From: Sphingosinicella sp. BN140058
GTDB taxonomy: Bacteria; Pseudomonadota; Alphaproteobacteria; Sphingomonadales; Sphingomonadaceae
DNA length: 64,000 nt
Assembly (NCBI RefSeq): GCF_004135585.1
Contig: NZ_CP035501.1
Location: forward strand, 5,341,501 to 5,405,500
Reading direction: 5' to 3'
A model generated the notes under the pieces. That model was not told where the DNA came from. It saw nothing but the letters and a program-made list of their open reading frames with translations, and did no database searches. Made by a program: the position numbers and the translations under genes. Below, piece after piece: positions 26,082 through 35,567 of the stretch. Each line of letters opens with the position of its first letter. Within the stretch, counting starts at the first letter, position 1.

Positions 26082-28069
26082 CCGCGTCCGTCCCCGCTTA
26101 TCGTTTCGAGACGCCGCAGCAATGGGCGGCCTGCCTCAGCACCGGGCTGCCCGAAGATCTGACGCTTGGCCCCGCGGACGGCGCGCCGGCCGATGTTGCG
26201 CTCGAGGGGGCGCCGGTGGTCGCGATCGCCGATGGCGGACTGCTCTGGCTGGACGAAGAGGGCGTGGTGCGCCGCGATGACTGCGCCGGGCCGCGGCTCG
26301 GGCCGGTGCGTCGCCTGGTGGCCGATGATCGTTCGGCGTGGTTGCTCACCGGGGATGCGCTCGTCCGGATCGACCCCGGATCGCTCCAGCACCTGGCAAG
26401 CTTCGATGCTGTCGGGGTAATCGACATCGCGGCCGACGGTCGTGGTGGCGTCTGGGAGCTGCGGGCCGATCACGTGACGCATCGCGGCGCCAATGGCCGC
26501 ACCCTCGGCAGCCTGGCGCTTGCCGAACCCGGCGAGCAGATCGCCGCGGCAGGGTCGAACCTGTTCGTTTACGGATCTGCGCGCCTCCGCCGCCTGGCGG
26601 GGGACGGCAGCGCTGCCGCAGTCGAGATCGCGATCGATCCGGCGTTCCAGCCCGATCGCCTCGCCGGGGCGGGAACGCAGGTGCTGATCCAGGGGCGGTG
26701 GCAGTCGCCCGCGGGCGAGAAGCCCGGTTTCCTGCTGCTCGATGCCAATGGCGACACGATCGTGCGCGGCCGCTGGCAGGCGGATCCGCTCCTGTACCTG
26801 CTCTCGGCCAAGGGCATGCTTGCCCTTTTCCCAGGCGGCGTCCGCCGCCTCTACCCCGCTCTGGTCGGCGCGGGTGGACGTCGTTGGCTCACTCCGGCGA
26901 TGGAAGCCGATACGCTTGCCGGCACCTGGCTTCGGGCCGAAGCCTCGGCGCGTCTTCCGGAAGGCGCGACCCTTCGGCTGCGCTGGGCTGCCAGCGCGGA
27001 CGAGGGCCTCCGATCCGCGATCGACGCGCTGGCCGCGGACGAGACGCTCTCCCAAACGGCGCGGATCGCCGCCATCGACGCGCTGCTGCGGCCGTGCTGG
27101 TCGGACAAGACGCTGACCTATTCCGGCGCTGCGACCACAGCCGAGGGTCCGCCCGAGCGCTTCGCCTTTCCGCTGCACGAGGCGCAGGGGCATCTGCTCT
27201 GGCTCGAACTCAGCCTGCACCGCAACGAAGCTGCGTGCGCGCCAGGCCTCTCCGAACTTGCCGTGCTTCATGACGCGCCGAGCCTCGTCGATCACCTGCC
27301 CGCAATCTATCGTTCGCCGTCGGGCGATGGCGACGGCACGCTGAGGCGCCTCGTCGGCATTCTCGAAGCCACGACACAGGATCTCGACGAACGGATCGGC
27401 CAGCTGGCCGAACGGCTGTCCGCCCAGCGGAGCCCGTCTTCCGCGCTGGAGGCACTGGCCGAAATGCTCGGAATTCCGTTCCACCCCGGCCTTTCGACGA
27501 CGATGCAGCGCGGCCTGATCGGCGCCGCACCCGGCATCCTGCTCGGTCGCGGGACCCGGGCGGGTCTGCAGGCGACGCTCGAAGCGCTGTTCGGCGCCCG
27601 CGCGTTCCGCATCGTCGACACGACCGAAAGGCTGATCCCGGTCGCGCTGGGGCTGAGCCGGCTGCCGGCGATGCTGAGCGGCGCGTCGGCGCGCGTGCCC
27701 CGCCTCAACGCCCGGCTCGTCCTCAACCGCACGCCTCTGTGCGGAGCAGCGGGCGACGGGCTCATCGCTCCGCCGTCGCCTGAAATCATCGTTGTCATCC
27801 CCGCGACGGCGCGCGAGCGCGCAAACCACGGCCAGGCCGTCGAGCACGTGCTCGCCGCGCTGATTCCGGCAGGGCTGAGGCTTCGGGTGCGATGGATCGT
27901 CGGCACGGCGACCACACGCCCCGTCACCGCCGACGTGCTTTCGATACCCGCTGCGCCAGCGCCGTTGCGCTTCGGGGACGGGCAGCGGCTGGGGGCGGCG
28001 ACACTTGCCGGCGAACGCCGTCCGCGCCTGGCGGACGACGGCATTCGCATCGGACATCGGCTGGTTTGA
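26078..28069 (+). CDS. Phage tail protein I (gpI)-like baseplate protein with beta-rich N-terminal extension
   Basis: 663 residues from ATG 26078, overlapping the previous stop. The last ~260 residues carry the gpI domain: LVDHLPAIYRSPSGDGDGTL, LEATTQDLDERIGQLAERLS and SALEALAEMLGIPFHPGLS. The first ~400 residues contain repeated strand patterns such as IADGGLLWLDEEGVVRRDD and RRLVADDRSAWLLTGDALVR, suggesting a beta-propeller-like outer domain. gpI joins the baseplate to peripheral fibres in phages. Without a fibre gene here, this extension is a candidate for a surface contact role (inference). Confidence 0.85.
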   Translation: MTASVPAYRFETPQQWAACLSTGLPEDLTLGPADGAPADVALEGAPVVAIADGGLLWLDEEGVVRRDDCAGPRLGPVRRLVADDRSAWLLTGDALVRIDPGSLQHLASFDAVGVIDIAADGRGGVWELRADHVTHRGANGRTLGSLALAEPGEQIAAAGSNLFVYGSARLRRLAGDGSAAAVEIAIDPAFQPDRLAGAGTQVLIQGRWQSPAGEKPGFLLLDANGDTIVRGRWQADPLLYLLSAKGMLALFPGGVRRLYPALVGAGGRRWLTPAMEADTLAGTWLRAEASARLPEGATLRLRWAASADEGLRSAIDALAADETLSQTARIAAIDALLRPCWSDKTLTYSGAATTAEGPPERFAFPLHEAQGHLLWLELSLHRNEAACAPGLSELAVLHDAPSLVDHLPAIYRSPSGDGDGTLRRLVGILEATTQDLDERIGQLAERLSAQRSPSSALEALAEMLGIPFHPGLSTTMQRGLIGAAPGILLGRGTRAGLQATLEALFGARAFRIVDTTERLIPVALGLSRLPAMLSGASARVPRLNARLVLNRTPLCGAAGDGLIAPPSPEIIVVIPATARERANHGQAVEHVLAALIPAGLRLRVRWIVGTATTRPVTADVLSIPAAPAPLRFGDGQRLGAATLAGERRPRLADDGIRIGHRLV

Positions 28070-28089
28070 CCGGAGAAAAGGAGGCTCGG

Positions 28090-29694
28090 ATGAGCGGCGA
28101 ACATGAGGAAGAGGGACCAAGAACGGCAGGTGTTTGCGGCCGTTGCAGCCCGACGGAACGCAACCGCTACTTCCGCGGCAAATTGCTGACCGTCTCCGAT
28201 TATCAGACCGAGCAGAGTTACATGATCGGGCGCCGGCGGCTGATCAACCGGGCGATGCTCGGCTGGGGGGTGGTCGCCGGCTTCGAGCTCCGCCACGACG
28301 AGGCTGTGCTGACCATCGGCACCGGAGTCGCGCTCGATCGTGCCGGGCGCGAACTGCTCGCCTGCGAGCCCGTCCGGCTCGAGCAGGCACGCGACCTGAT
28401 CTGGCTTGGTCGCGGCACCTGCGGCTACGAGGCGCAGCCGGTGCCCGGGGAGGAGCAGGAGCGATCGCGGCAGAGCCGGCGCGAAGATGGGGGTGAGGGG
28501 CAGGCCGGCGAGGCGCCAGGCGGTGAGGGCCCGCTTCATCTGCTGCGCGCCCATTATGCGGAGGTGCCGGTCGACGGTATCCGTGTCGACGATGGTTGCG
28601 GCGCCGCGACCTGCGAGGCCAACCACCTGTGCGAGACGGTGGTCTACTCGCTCGAGCCGATTGACGATTGCCGTAGCGGCCTGCCGGGCTGCCCCGACGG
28701 ACGCACCGGGTGCAGACATTGCGATCCCGGCGAGAGCGAGGAGAAGCGGGAGGATCGGCAGGGCGATTACGACGACGGCCTGCCGCTCCTGCCGCAGGCC
28801 GGCGTCCACGATCGCGGCCCGCAGGAGCGGCTCTGCCTGTGGAGCGAGCAACGCCGGGAGGCGCTCTGCATCGGCGAGGAGGAACGGCGGGACTGCCACG
28901 ATCCGTGCCGCCGCGACAAATTGCACAAGCACGGCTGCCTCTGGGTGGATCTCGACGCCGGGATACCGCTCGCCTGCGTCACCGTGGCCGTCGATCCTTG
29001 CGGCGACCCGGTGATCGCCGGGATCACCGATGCCTGCCGTCCGCGCCGGCTGGCACGGCCCAACGAGATGCTGTTCGATCTGATCCGCGGGTGCGATCTC
29101 ACCAGGATCGTCGACATCGGCTGGCGCGAGTGGCACGAGCGGGCCGACGCGGTCGTGCCGTTTGCCGCCTTTCGCGAGATGTTCCAGGCGCCGGAGGGGG
29201 AGCCGGGCGACGAAGTCGAACCCGGTCCTTCGCTCACCCGCTATTGGGTAGAAACTTCGGGGCCGGTGCGGGTCGACTCGCTTTCGCCGGACATCTTCAC
29301 CATCCGCGTGCTCCATGGCGATGACGACGAGGGCTATCACAGCGTCTCGAGGATCATGGTCGACAGCGTCGTCCATGACGGCCCGCATCCGGGCGATCCG
29401 CCGGACACCACCCGCCGCTTCGCGCCGGCCGTTTCCGGCTATTTCTACAATGGCGAGCTTCAGCGCGGCCAGCGCGCCAAATTCCGGAGCGAGGTGATCG
29501 TCGAGATCGCGCTCGATGGCGACCGCGTGATCGATGCCGCCGGCCAGTGTCTCGACGCCAATCGCCGCGGCCGCAGCTTGCCCAGCGGCAACGGCGCCCC
29601 TGGCGGCAGCTTCACGTCGGAATTCAGGGTCAGGCCGGGGCCGCGAGGGGGCGAGAGCCCCGCGCCCGTGGTCGAGCAGGGAGAGGCGAAATGA
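28090..29694 (+). CDS. Cysteine-rich eCIS protein, paralogue A
   Basis: 534 residues from ATG 28090, five bases after AAGGAGG. The N-terminus (RYFRGKLLTVSDYQTEQSYM then RRLINRAMLGWGVVAGFELR) recalls a conserved, functionally uncharacterised family I associate with phage-tail-like clusters. The middle is Cys-rich (CGAATCEANHLCET, CRSGLPGCPDGRTGCRHC, CHDPCRRDKLHKHGC). The C-terminus includes beta-rich SLSPDIFTIRVLHGD and IMVDSVVHDG. It resembles the next gene product at the N-terminus, so the two are probably paralogues. There is no signal peptide. Possibly a particle-surface or metal-binding component (inference). Confidence 0.8.
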   Translation: MSGEHEEEGPRTAGVCGRCSPTERNRYFRGKLLTVSDYQTEQSYMIGRRRLINRAMLGWGVVAGFELRHDEAVLTIGTGVALDRAGRELLACEPVRLEQARDLIWLGRGTCGYEAQPVPGEEQERSRQSRREDGGEGQAGEAPGGEGPLHLLRAHYAEVPVDGIRVDDGCGAATCEANHLCETVVYSLEPIDDCRSGLPGCPDGRTGCRHCDPGESEEKREDRQGDYDDGLPLLPQAGVHDRGPQERLCLWSEQRREALCIGEEERRDCHDPCRRDKLHKHGCLWVDLDAGIPLACVTVAVDPCGDPVIAGITDACRPRRLARPNEMLFDLIRGCDLTRIVDIGWREWHERADAVVPFAAFREMFQAPEGEPGDEVEPGPSLTRYWVETSGPVRVDSLSPDIFTIRVLHGDDDEGYHSVSRIMVDSVVHDGPHPGDPPDTTRRFAPAVSGYFYNGELQRGQRAKFRSEVIVEIALDGDRVIDAAGQCLDANRRGRSLPSGNGAPGGSFTSEFRVRPGPRGGESPAPVVEQGEAK

Positions 29695-30977
29695 CTCACG
29701 ATTGCAATTGCCACGGCGCAGGCGGGAAACTCTCGCAGACGAGGGTGGGCGCGCTCGAGCGGCCGCGCTACGCACCCGGCCTGATCCTCGAAGATTCCGA
29801 TCTCACTGCCGCAGTCGATTATACACGCGAACTCAATCGCCTGCTGTTCCGATCCCTGTTCGGCTGCGGCGTCGTTTGCGGGCTGACGGTGGAAGCCGAG
29901 GAGGATTGCGGGCTCGGACTCGTCGTTGCGCCCGGTCTTGCCCTCGACGGCTGCGGCGACCCGCTGCACCTGCGCGAGCCGGTTCGCTTCAAGCTGGACG
30001 AGCGCGATGGCGTACCACGTCGCGGCGATCCGCGTGCCCGCGACTTCTGGGTGATCGCCTGTGCCGGCGAGAAGAGCTGCCGGCCGCGCTCGGTCGTCTG
30101 CGACGAAGACGATCTGCAGGATTTGCAGCAGGCGACCCGGACACGCTCCATCGTCGACATCTCGGTCACCGCCAAGCCGCCAAGCTGCGTCTGCGGCTGC
30201 GCCTCCTACGATCCGGCGGGCGAGATTGAGGGCGCGGAGAGCGACGATGCCCGGCGGCGGGCCCTCGACGCTTATGCCTCGAAGCTGTTGCCCGCCTCGA
30301 ATGGCGAGGCCGGGGCCTATGATTGCTGTTCGGATCCGTTCGGCTGCCACGGCCCGCATCGCGGCGACCCCGGCTGCGCGGCCGATTGCGGCTGTGGCGA
30401 TCCATGCGCATGCGGTTGCTGCGTGCTGCTCGCCTGGGTCCACTGGTTCCCGATGGAAGGCGACGACGAAAGCACGCGCGGCTGGGGCGTGCTCCACAAT
30501 GGAGTCCGCCGCTTCGTCCGGCCGAGCCTGCTCCCCGATCCGCTCGCCGGGATCGATCGGCGACCCGGCAACAGGCTGCAGACCAAGGAGAGTGGCGGCC
30601 AATATGGACAAGACTCGGAGGTTCCCGAGCCTCGGGTCGATGGCCGGGCCACGGCAGGTAGTGCGCCTGCTCAGGCGACGGCGGACGCGGTTCCATCCGC
30701 CGCCGAAAGGGCAGCCGGGACGCCCACGATCGGTGCTGCGAACGCAATCACCGCAGAGCGGCCCCAGGCGGCTGCGGAGAAGCGCACCGTCCCCGAGGCC
30801 GATCGCCCCACCGGGGAGAAGCAGGGCGCCGCGGAACACGTCGGTGCCCAGCAGACTGACGCTTCCTCCGCGGCCTCGGCAACCGCGCCGGGAGCTGCCC
30901 CGCAAGGGCCCGCCGGTTCCGCGAAGCGTCGGCGCGGGCGAGGCGCAGCGCCTGCGATGGTGGAAGGGCGCGGCTGA
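29691..30977 (+). CDS. Cysteine-rich eCIS protein, paralogue B
   Basis: 428 residues; ATG 29691 overlaps the previous stop. The N-terminus RPRYAPGLILEDSDLTAAVD followed by RELNRLLFRSLFGCGVVCGL has the same spacing as paralogue A. A Cys cluster follows (CVCGCASYD; then AYDCCSDPFGCHGPH, CAADCGCGDPCACGCCVLL around ~225-250), which could bind metal or form disulphides. From ~300 on it is Ala/Pro/Glu-rich and disordered, ending in a basic AKRRRGRG. The tail resembles the low-complexity start of the next gene's product. Function unknown; tight coupling indicates it belongs to the particle or its cargo. Confidence 0.78.
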   Translation: MTHDCNCHGAGGKLSQTRVGALERPRYAPGLILEDSDLTAAVDYTRELNRLLFRSLFGCGVVCGLTVEAEEDCGLGLVVAPGLALDGCGDPLHLREPVRFKLDERDGVPRRGDPRARDFWVIACAGEKSCRPRSVVCDEDDLQDLQQATRTRSIVDISVTAKPPSCVCGCASYDPAGEIEGAESDDARRRALDAYASKLLPASNGEAGAYDCCSDPFGCHGPHRGDPGCAADCGCGDPCACGCCVLLAWVHWFPMEGDDESTRGWGVLHNGVRRFVRPSLLPDPLAGIDRRPGNRLQTKESGGQYGQDSEVPEPRVDGRATAGSAPAQATADAVPSAAERAAGTPTIGAANAITAERPQAAAEKRTVPEADRPTGEKQGAAEHVGAQQTDASSAASATAPGAAPQGPAGSAKRRRGRGAAPAMVEGRG

Positions 30978-30995
30978 ACGAAAAGAGGTGAGGGC

Positions 30996-33900
30996 GTGCC
31001 ACCTGTTCGCCAGGCTCCCAAGACTCCGGCACCGGCGGCGCGGGCTCCGACCCGCAAGCCGGTGGCGGCGAACGCGCCCTCGACGGGCGCGGTGCTCCAG
31101 GCGCGCCTCGGCAACGCCGCCCTGCAGAAGTTGACAGTCCCGCGCGCGGCAATGCCGGCGACGCGGAGCGGCGGCAGCCTGTTTCCGGCCTTCAGCCCCT
31201 CGCCGGATCGCCGTGGCGCCGCCCCGGCTTCGACGGCGCGCAAGGCGGGGGAAGCCGAAGCCGGGCAGGGCAAGGGGCGACGCAAGGGCAAAGGCGCGGT
31301 GCCCGTGGATGGCAAGGCGGCCGCCGAGGCGGCGCCCGCCGCCGAGGACAAGGAGGCAAATGGGCCTGCGATCGCCATGCACGTGCCGGAGCCCCCATCC
31401 AAGCCGTCCCCGGCGACGGCCAAACGGATCGCCGGGGTCAAGGCGCGCGCCGGCGGTACCGCCGCGGCACAGGGGACTTTGCCGCCGGCATCGGAGCAGG
31501 TCGAGGATGCGCAGCAAGCGGTGACGCCGCCCGACGCCGAACGGATCGCCGCGGCGCGGGCGGAGCTGATCGCCACCGTCAAGGCCGCGCCCAACCCGGC
31601 GATCGTCAAGCTTTGTGAGCGCATCCGTCAGGTGATCCGGGACAAGCGTCCGCCCGACGAAGATGCTTTGATGGAGGCCAAGCCCGAGGAAGCGGCAAAG
31701 GAAGCAGGGAGCGAGCTCAACGCGACGGTGGAGGGCGAGACCAAAAAGGTCGAGGCCAATTACGGCGCGATGAACGACAATCCCGCGCCTGCTCCGGCGG
31801 TGCCGGGCGCGCCGATCCCGCCGCAGCCCGCCGCGGCCGAAACCCCGCCGATCAACGCCAGGGCCGGCGTGCCGGACGCCGTGCCGGCGGACAAAGTCTC
31901 GCTCGACAAGGATGCCGAGAACGCGCGCAAGCAGGCGGATCAAGCCGGCATGAACAAACCGGCGGCGCAGCTCGTCCAGAGCGGGCCGATCGGAGAGGCA
32001 CGCAGCGCCCAGGGCGAACTGGACCAGGCGGCGAAGGAGGATCCGGCGCTGGTCCTCGCCAAACAGCAGGAGGCCCTCGCCAAGGCCGATGCCGACATGG
32101 GCAGCCTGCAGGCGCAGGCGCTGGCGGCGCTGACCGCATCGCGCGGCGGCACCGTCGGCAAGACCGCCGAAGGCCAGCGGGGGATGGTCGGCACCGAAGC
32201 CGAGATGCGCGCCAAGGCGGGCGGCGAGGCGAAGACGATCTTCGACGAAGCGCAGAGCGCGGTGAAGGGGCTGCTCAAGGACGTCTCGTCCAATGCGATG
32301 GCCAAGTGGGAGGAGGCCAAGAACGCGCACACCCGTGCGTTCAAGGCCGATCTCAAGATCGTCCAGGACCGGATCGACGAGCGCCATTCCGGGGCCGGCG
32401 GGTTCGTCGTCGGAATCTGGGACGCGATCACCGGCCTGCCGGATTGGGCGATCGAAGCCTACGACAAGGCTGAGAAGAATTTCGGCGACGGCGTCATCGC
32501 CAAATTGCTGGAGATCTCGCAGGAGGTCGAATCGATCATCGCCGCCTGTCAGACGATCATCGACAATGCGCGCACCCGGATCGCAAAGATCTTCAAGGAC
32601 TTGCCACCATCCCTTCAGACGTGGGCTGCGCAGGAACAGGCGGGCTTCGAGAAGAAGCTCGATGGGCTGAAGACGGAAGTCGCCGCCGCCCGCGATTCGT
32701 TCACCAAGGACCTCTCCCAGCGCGCCAGCGAGGCGGTCGACGAGGTTCGCACCGAAATTTCCGAGCTGCGCAAGAAGGCGGGCGGCCTGCTCGGCCGGAT
32801 CGCCGACGCGATCCGCCGCTTCGCCGACGATCCTGCCAAATTCATCATCGACGGGCTGCTCGAACTGCTGGGGATATCGCCGCCGGCCTTCTGGGCGATG
32901 GTCGCCAAGATCAAGAAGGTGATCAACGACATCGTCGATGATCCGATGGGCTTCGCCAACAACCTGCTCAGCGGCATCGGCCAGGGCTTCAGCCTGTTCT
33001 TCGACAATTTCGGCAGCCACCTGATCCGCGGGTTCCTGACCTGGCTTCTCGGCGACCTCAAGGACGTCCAGGTTCCCAAGGACCTGTCGCTGAAGAGCAT
33101 CGTCACCTTCTTCCTCCAGATCATGGGCATCACCTGGCCCAACATCCGCAAGATCATCGCCAAGAAAATCGGCGAGAAGAACGTCGCCCTGATCGAGAAG
33201 GTCTACTCGCTCGTGTCGCTGCTGATGGAGAAGGGGCCCGAAGGCATCTTCGAGATGATCAAGGAGAAATTGAACCCGCAGGCGATCGTCGATCAGGTCG
33301 TGCAGATGGCGGTGGAGTTCATGGTCACCGCGATCGCCAAACAGGTCGCGGCGCGGTTGCTGCTGCTGTTCAATCCGGCCGGCGCGATCCTTCAGGCGAT
33401 CGAGGCGATCTACCGCGTGTTGAAATGGGTGTTCCAGAACGCGGCCAAAATCTTCACCCTGATCGAGACGATCGTGAACGGGCTCGCCGACATCGTCGCC
33501 GGCAATGTCGGCGGCTTCGCCAAGGCGGTCGAACGCGGCCTGGCGATGCTGATCCCGCCGGTGCTCGGCTTCATCGCGGACTATTTCAGCCTTGGCGACC
33601 TGCCCAAGATGGTTGCCAAGCAGATCAAGAGCTTCCGCGAGTGGATCCTCGGCCTGATAGAATCCGCCTTCGACTGGCTGATCGCCAAAGGCAAGGCGCT
33701 GCTTGCGGCCCTCGGCATCGGCAAGAAGGACAAGGACAAGGACAAGGCCGAGGGCGGCTTCGACGGGCAGATTGGCGAAGTTGTTCACTGGAACGCAGAG
33801 GACGAATCACACGAGCTCTGGATCGCCGACACCGGCGGGAGCGTCGAGGTGATGATGGCAAGCGCGGACAAGGGGCCCGTCCGGAGTAAGCTTACCAAAT

Positions 33901-34892
33901 ACGAGAATATGGCGGCCTCGTTGAAGGGCCCGAACGCAAAGGAGAGGAAGGAGAGAGTCGCCGGAGCGGTCATTGAGGCGCGCAAGATCCTGGCAAGCAC
34001 GCTGGCGGCAGCTCAAGCTGCCAAGGCTGCGACCAAGAAGGAGGATCCCAAGCCCAAGGAGATCGAGGCGAAGGATGACGAGACGGAATCCTGGGAAGAT
34101 CTGCTTTGGCCCCAGCTGCAGATCATCCAGATCGCACTTCACCTCATCGAGATACCGAAGACGATCATACCCTCCGGCGGTGGTCAGGCATCCAGCGTGA
34201 CGGCCGAGCCGCTCACCAAGAAGGGATCCGGCGGAAGTCGGCCGCGGGGCAAGCTGCGTGGTTGGGACCACGTTCTCCACATCGACCATGAATTGCTGAA
34301 TGCCAAGACCGCGCAATGGGGTCCTGCATATTGGGTGGCTGCGCACCTCGTCAGCGAAAAACTGCACGGCCCCGGAGACCCCTGGAATACGACACCGATG
34401 AGGAAGGTCGATAATAAAGCGATGGAACGTCAGGTCGAAAGTGACGCGATCGCGCGGATCGGCCAGGACGAGGTTCTCTATTATGCGTCCAGCGTTTCGT
34501 ACCACAGCGGCCCCATTCTGGAGGATTTCCCAAGCAGCATTACTATCGAGTGGGGTTCGCTCCGCTTCGACAGGGGAAGCTGGGTGCGCGGTGAGGCATT
34601 CACCCCATTTGCGGCGACCCTTCATCCTCCTCCGCTGGACCCTAACTTCATACCTGACATCAACGATATTCGTCGGGCCGGTCTGGTGAAGCGAGGAGTG
34701 CCTCTCCGGTTCGCAATGGCCATGGACACGGAACGCGACGCTGGAGGCGCCTTCAAGAGCGAGCTCGACTTCATCGATCGTATGGGCAATTTCTATCGTG
34801 GCAGAGGGGGCGCTGCGGATACGAAACTGAACGAGGGCATTGGCAGCGTCTTGGGTTTGGTCGGTGATAAGAAGCTCCAATTCGGAAAGTAG
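30996..34892 (+). CDS. eCIS cargo-type polymorphic toxin with nuclease-like C-terminus
   Basis: 1298 residues from GTG 30996 (AAAAGAGGTGAGG before it). Residues 1-330 are Pro/Ala-rich and disordered, with LQARLGNAALQKL (~33-45) like the LGN motif of DUF4157-type eCIS cargo. Residues ~330-905 are helical with hydrophobic stretches (for example FVVGIWDAITGLPDWAIEAY). A KKDKDKDK linker follows near 910. Next comes VVHWNAEDESHELWIADTGG with VMMAS, a segment I recall ahead of toxin tips. The tip (~1089-1298) has H1117-L-x4-L-x-G-P-G-x2-W-N1131-x2-P1134 and N1140-x2-M-E1144, resembling DNA/RNA non-specific endonuclease toxins. The catalytic assignment is inferred. The immunity-like gene follows after 11 bases. 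Confidence 0.75.
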   Translation: MPPVRQAPKTPAPAARAPTRKPVAANAPSTGAVLQARLGNAALQKLTVPRAAMPATRSGGSLFPAFSPSPDRRGAAPASTARKAGEAEAGQGKGRRKGKGAVPVDGKAAAEAAPAAEDKEANGPAIAMHVPEPPSKPSPATAKRIAGVKARAGGTAAAQGTLPPASEQVEDAQQAVTPPDAERIAAARAELIATVKAAPNPAIVKLCERIRQVIRDKRPPDEDALMEAKPEEAAKEAGSELNATVEGETKKVEANYGAMNDNPAPAPAVPGAPIPPQPAAAETPPINARAGVPDAVPADKVSLDKDAENARKQADQAGMNKPAAQLVQSGPIGEARSAQGELDQAAKEDPALVLAKQQEALAKADADMGSLQAQALAALTASRGGTVGKTAEGQRGMVGTEAEMRAKAGGEAKTIFDEAQSAVKGLLKDVSSNAMAKWEEAKNAHTRAFKADLKIVQDRIDERHSGAGGFVVGIWDAITGLPDWAIEAYDKAEKNFGDGVIAKLLEISQEVESIIAACQTIIDNARTRIAKIFKDLPPSLQTWAAQEQAGFEKKLDGLKTEVAAARDSFTKDLSQRASEAVDEVRTEISELRKKAGGLLGRIADAIRRFADDPAKFIIDGLLELLGISPPAFWAMVAKIKKVINDIVDDPMGFANNLLSGIGQGFSLFFDNFGSHLIRGFLTWLLGDLKDVQVPKDLSLKSIVTFFLQIMGITWPNIRKIIAKKIGEKNVALIEKVYSLVSLLMEKGPEGIFEMIKEKLNPQAIVDQVVQMAVEFMVTAIAKQVAARLLLLFNPAGAILQAIEAIYRVLKWVFQNAAKIFTLIETIVNGLADIVAGNVGGFAKAVERGLAMLIPPVLGFIADYFSLGDLPKMVAKQIKSFREWILGLIESAFDWLIAKGKALLAALGIGKKDKDKDKAEGGFDGQIGEVVHWNAEDESHELWIADTGGSVEVMMASADKGPVRSKLTKYENMAASLKGPNAKERKERVAGAVIEARKILASTLAAAQAAKAATKKEDPKPKEIEAKDDETESWEDLLWPQLQIIQIALHLIEIPKTIIPSGGGQASSVTAEPLTKKGSGGSRPRGKLRGWDHVLHIDHELLNAKTAQWGPAYWVAAHLVSEKLHGPGDPWNTTPMRKVDNKAMERQVESDAIARIGQDEVLYYASSVSYHSGPILEDFPSSITIEWGSLRFDRGSWVRGEAFTPFAATLHPPPLDPNFIPDINDIRRAGLVKRGVPLRFAMAMDTERDAGGAFKSELDFIDRMGNFYRGRGGAADTKLNEGIGSVLGLVGDKKLQFGK

Positions 34893-34903
34893 GATGAAAG
34901 CGG

Positions 34904-35539
34904 ATGAGCAGCAGCGGCGAGGGGCATGCGACCGGAGCGGCACGACTGCGGATGATCGCACGCGCGATGGAAAAAAATGCCGGTTTCGAAGCAAGCTTCG
35001 AAGAATGGCCCATCATGGCGCCGTCTGAAATCGACGAGTGGGAAAAGGTAGTGCGAGAGGAGGCGGCGATAGCTGACTACGAAATCCCTGCCGCCGTACG
35101 GACCTTCTATGCCGAGACCGGCGGCCTATCTTTACAGTGGGTCCGCAAACATTCGGCTGACGCGGCCCGAGGCGTTTGCCGGGTCGTGTCGCTTATTGAA
35201 CTCTTTCAACGTGACGACGAGGCGGATATCGGGATGGGCGAGTGCCTGTCCAGCCCGCGACCCTTCGATATCGTACAGGAGCAGGAGTTCGTGGCATTGC
35301 TGCTTGATCCTCGGAGCTCCGCCGCGCCGCAGTTGGTGTACCTCGATCAGGCGCAGCAAAGTCTGGTCCCGCTCGACCTCGATCTGCCCTCCTACCTTGA
35401 TCGAGCCGCCGAGCATTGCGCGGTGTTCCGGTGGCAGTTGCTCTATGGGACTGCCGTCCCGGCAACGTTGCGCCGAGAACTTGACGGAGCGGTTTCCGAG
35501 ACTCGTGATGCGCTCGGTATGGGCCAGGTTCATAAGTGA
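34904..35539 (+). CDS. SUKH (SMI1/KNR4)-like putative immunity protein
   Basis: 211 residues, cytosolic, no signal peptide. The segment IDEWEKVVREEAAIADYEIP followed by AAVRTFYAETGGLSLQWV matches the SUKH core pattern (acidic helix, proline turn, F-Y then N/T-G-G). The later strands are VALLLDPRSSAAPQLVYLDQ and the C-terminal AVFRWQLLYG. SUKH proteins are immunity proteins of many bacterial nuclease toxins (family knowledge). The gene lies 11 bases after the toxin and shares its lower GC, as expected for a toxin/immunity cassette. Alternatively it could be a chaperone or adaptor for cargo loading. Confidence 0.65.
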   Translation: MSSSGEGHATGAARLRMIARAMEKNAGFEASFEEWPIMAPSEIDEWEKVVREEAAIADYEIPAAVRTFYAETGGLSLQWVRKHSADAARGVCRVVSLIELFQRDDEADIGMGECLSSPRPFDIVQEQEFVALLLDPRSSAAPQLVYLDQAQQSLVPLDLDLPSYLDRAAEHCAVFRWQLLYGTAVPATLRRELDGAVSETRDALGMGQVHK

Positions 35540-35567
35540 CGAGGCGACTTGTTTTAGGAGTTCCCGC

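Noticed and set aside
29460..33788. 1442-codon minus-strand open frame opposite the cysteine-rich and toxin genes
   Set aside because: Its product is His/Arg/Asp-rich shadow sequence typical of antisense frames in GC-rich DNA; the plus-strand genes have clear domains and coupling.
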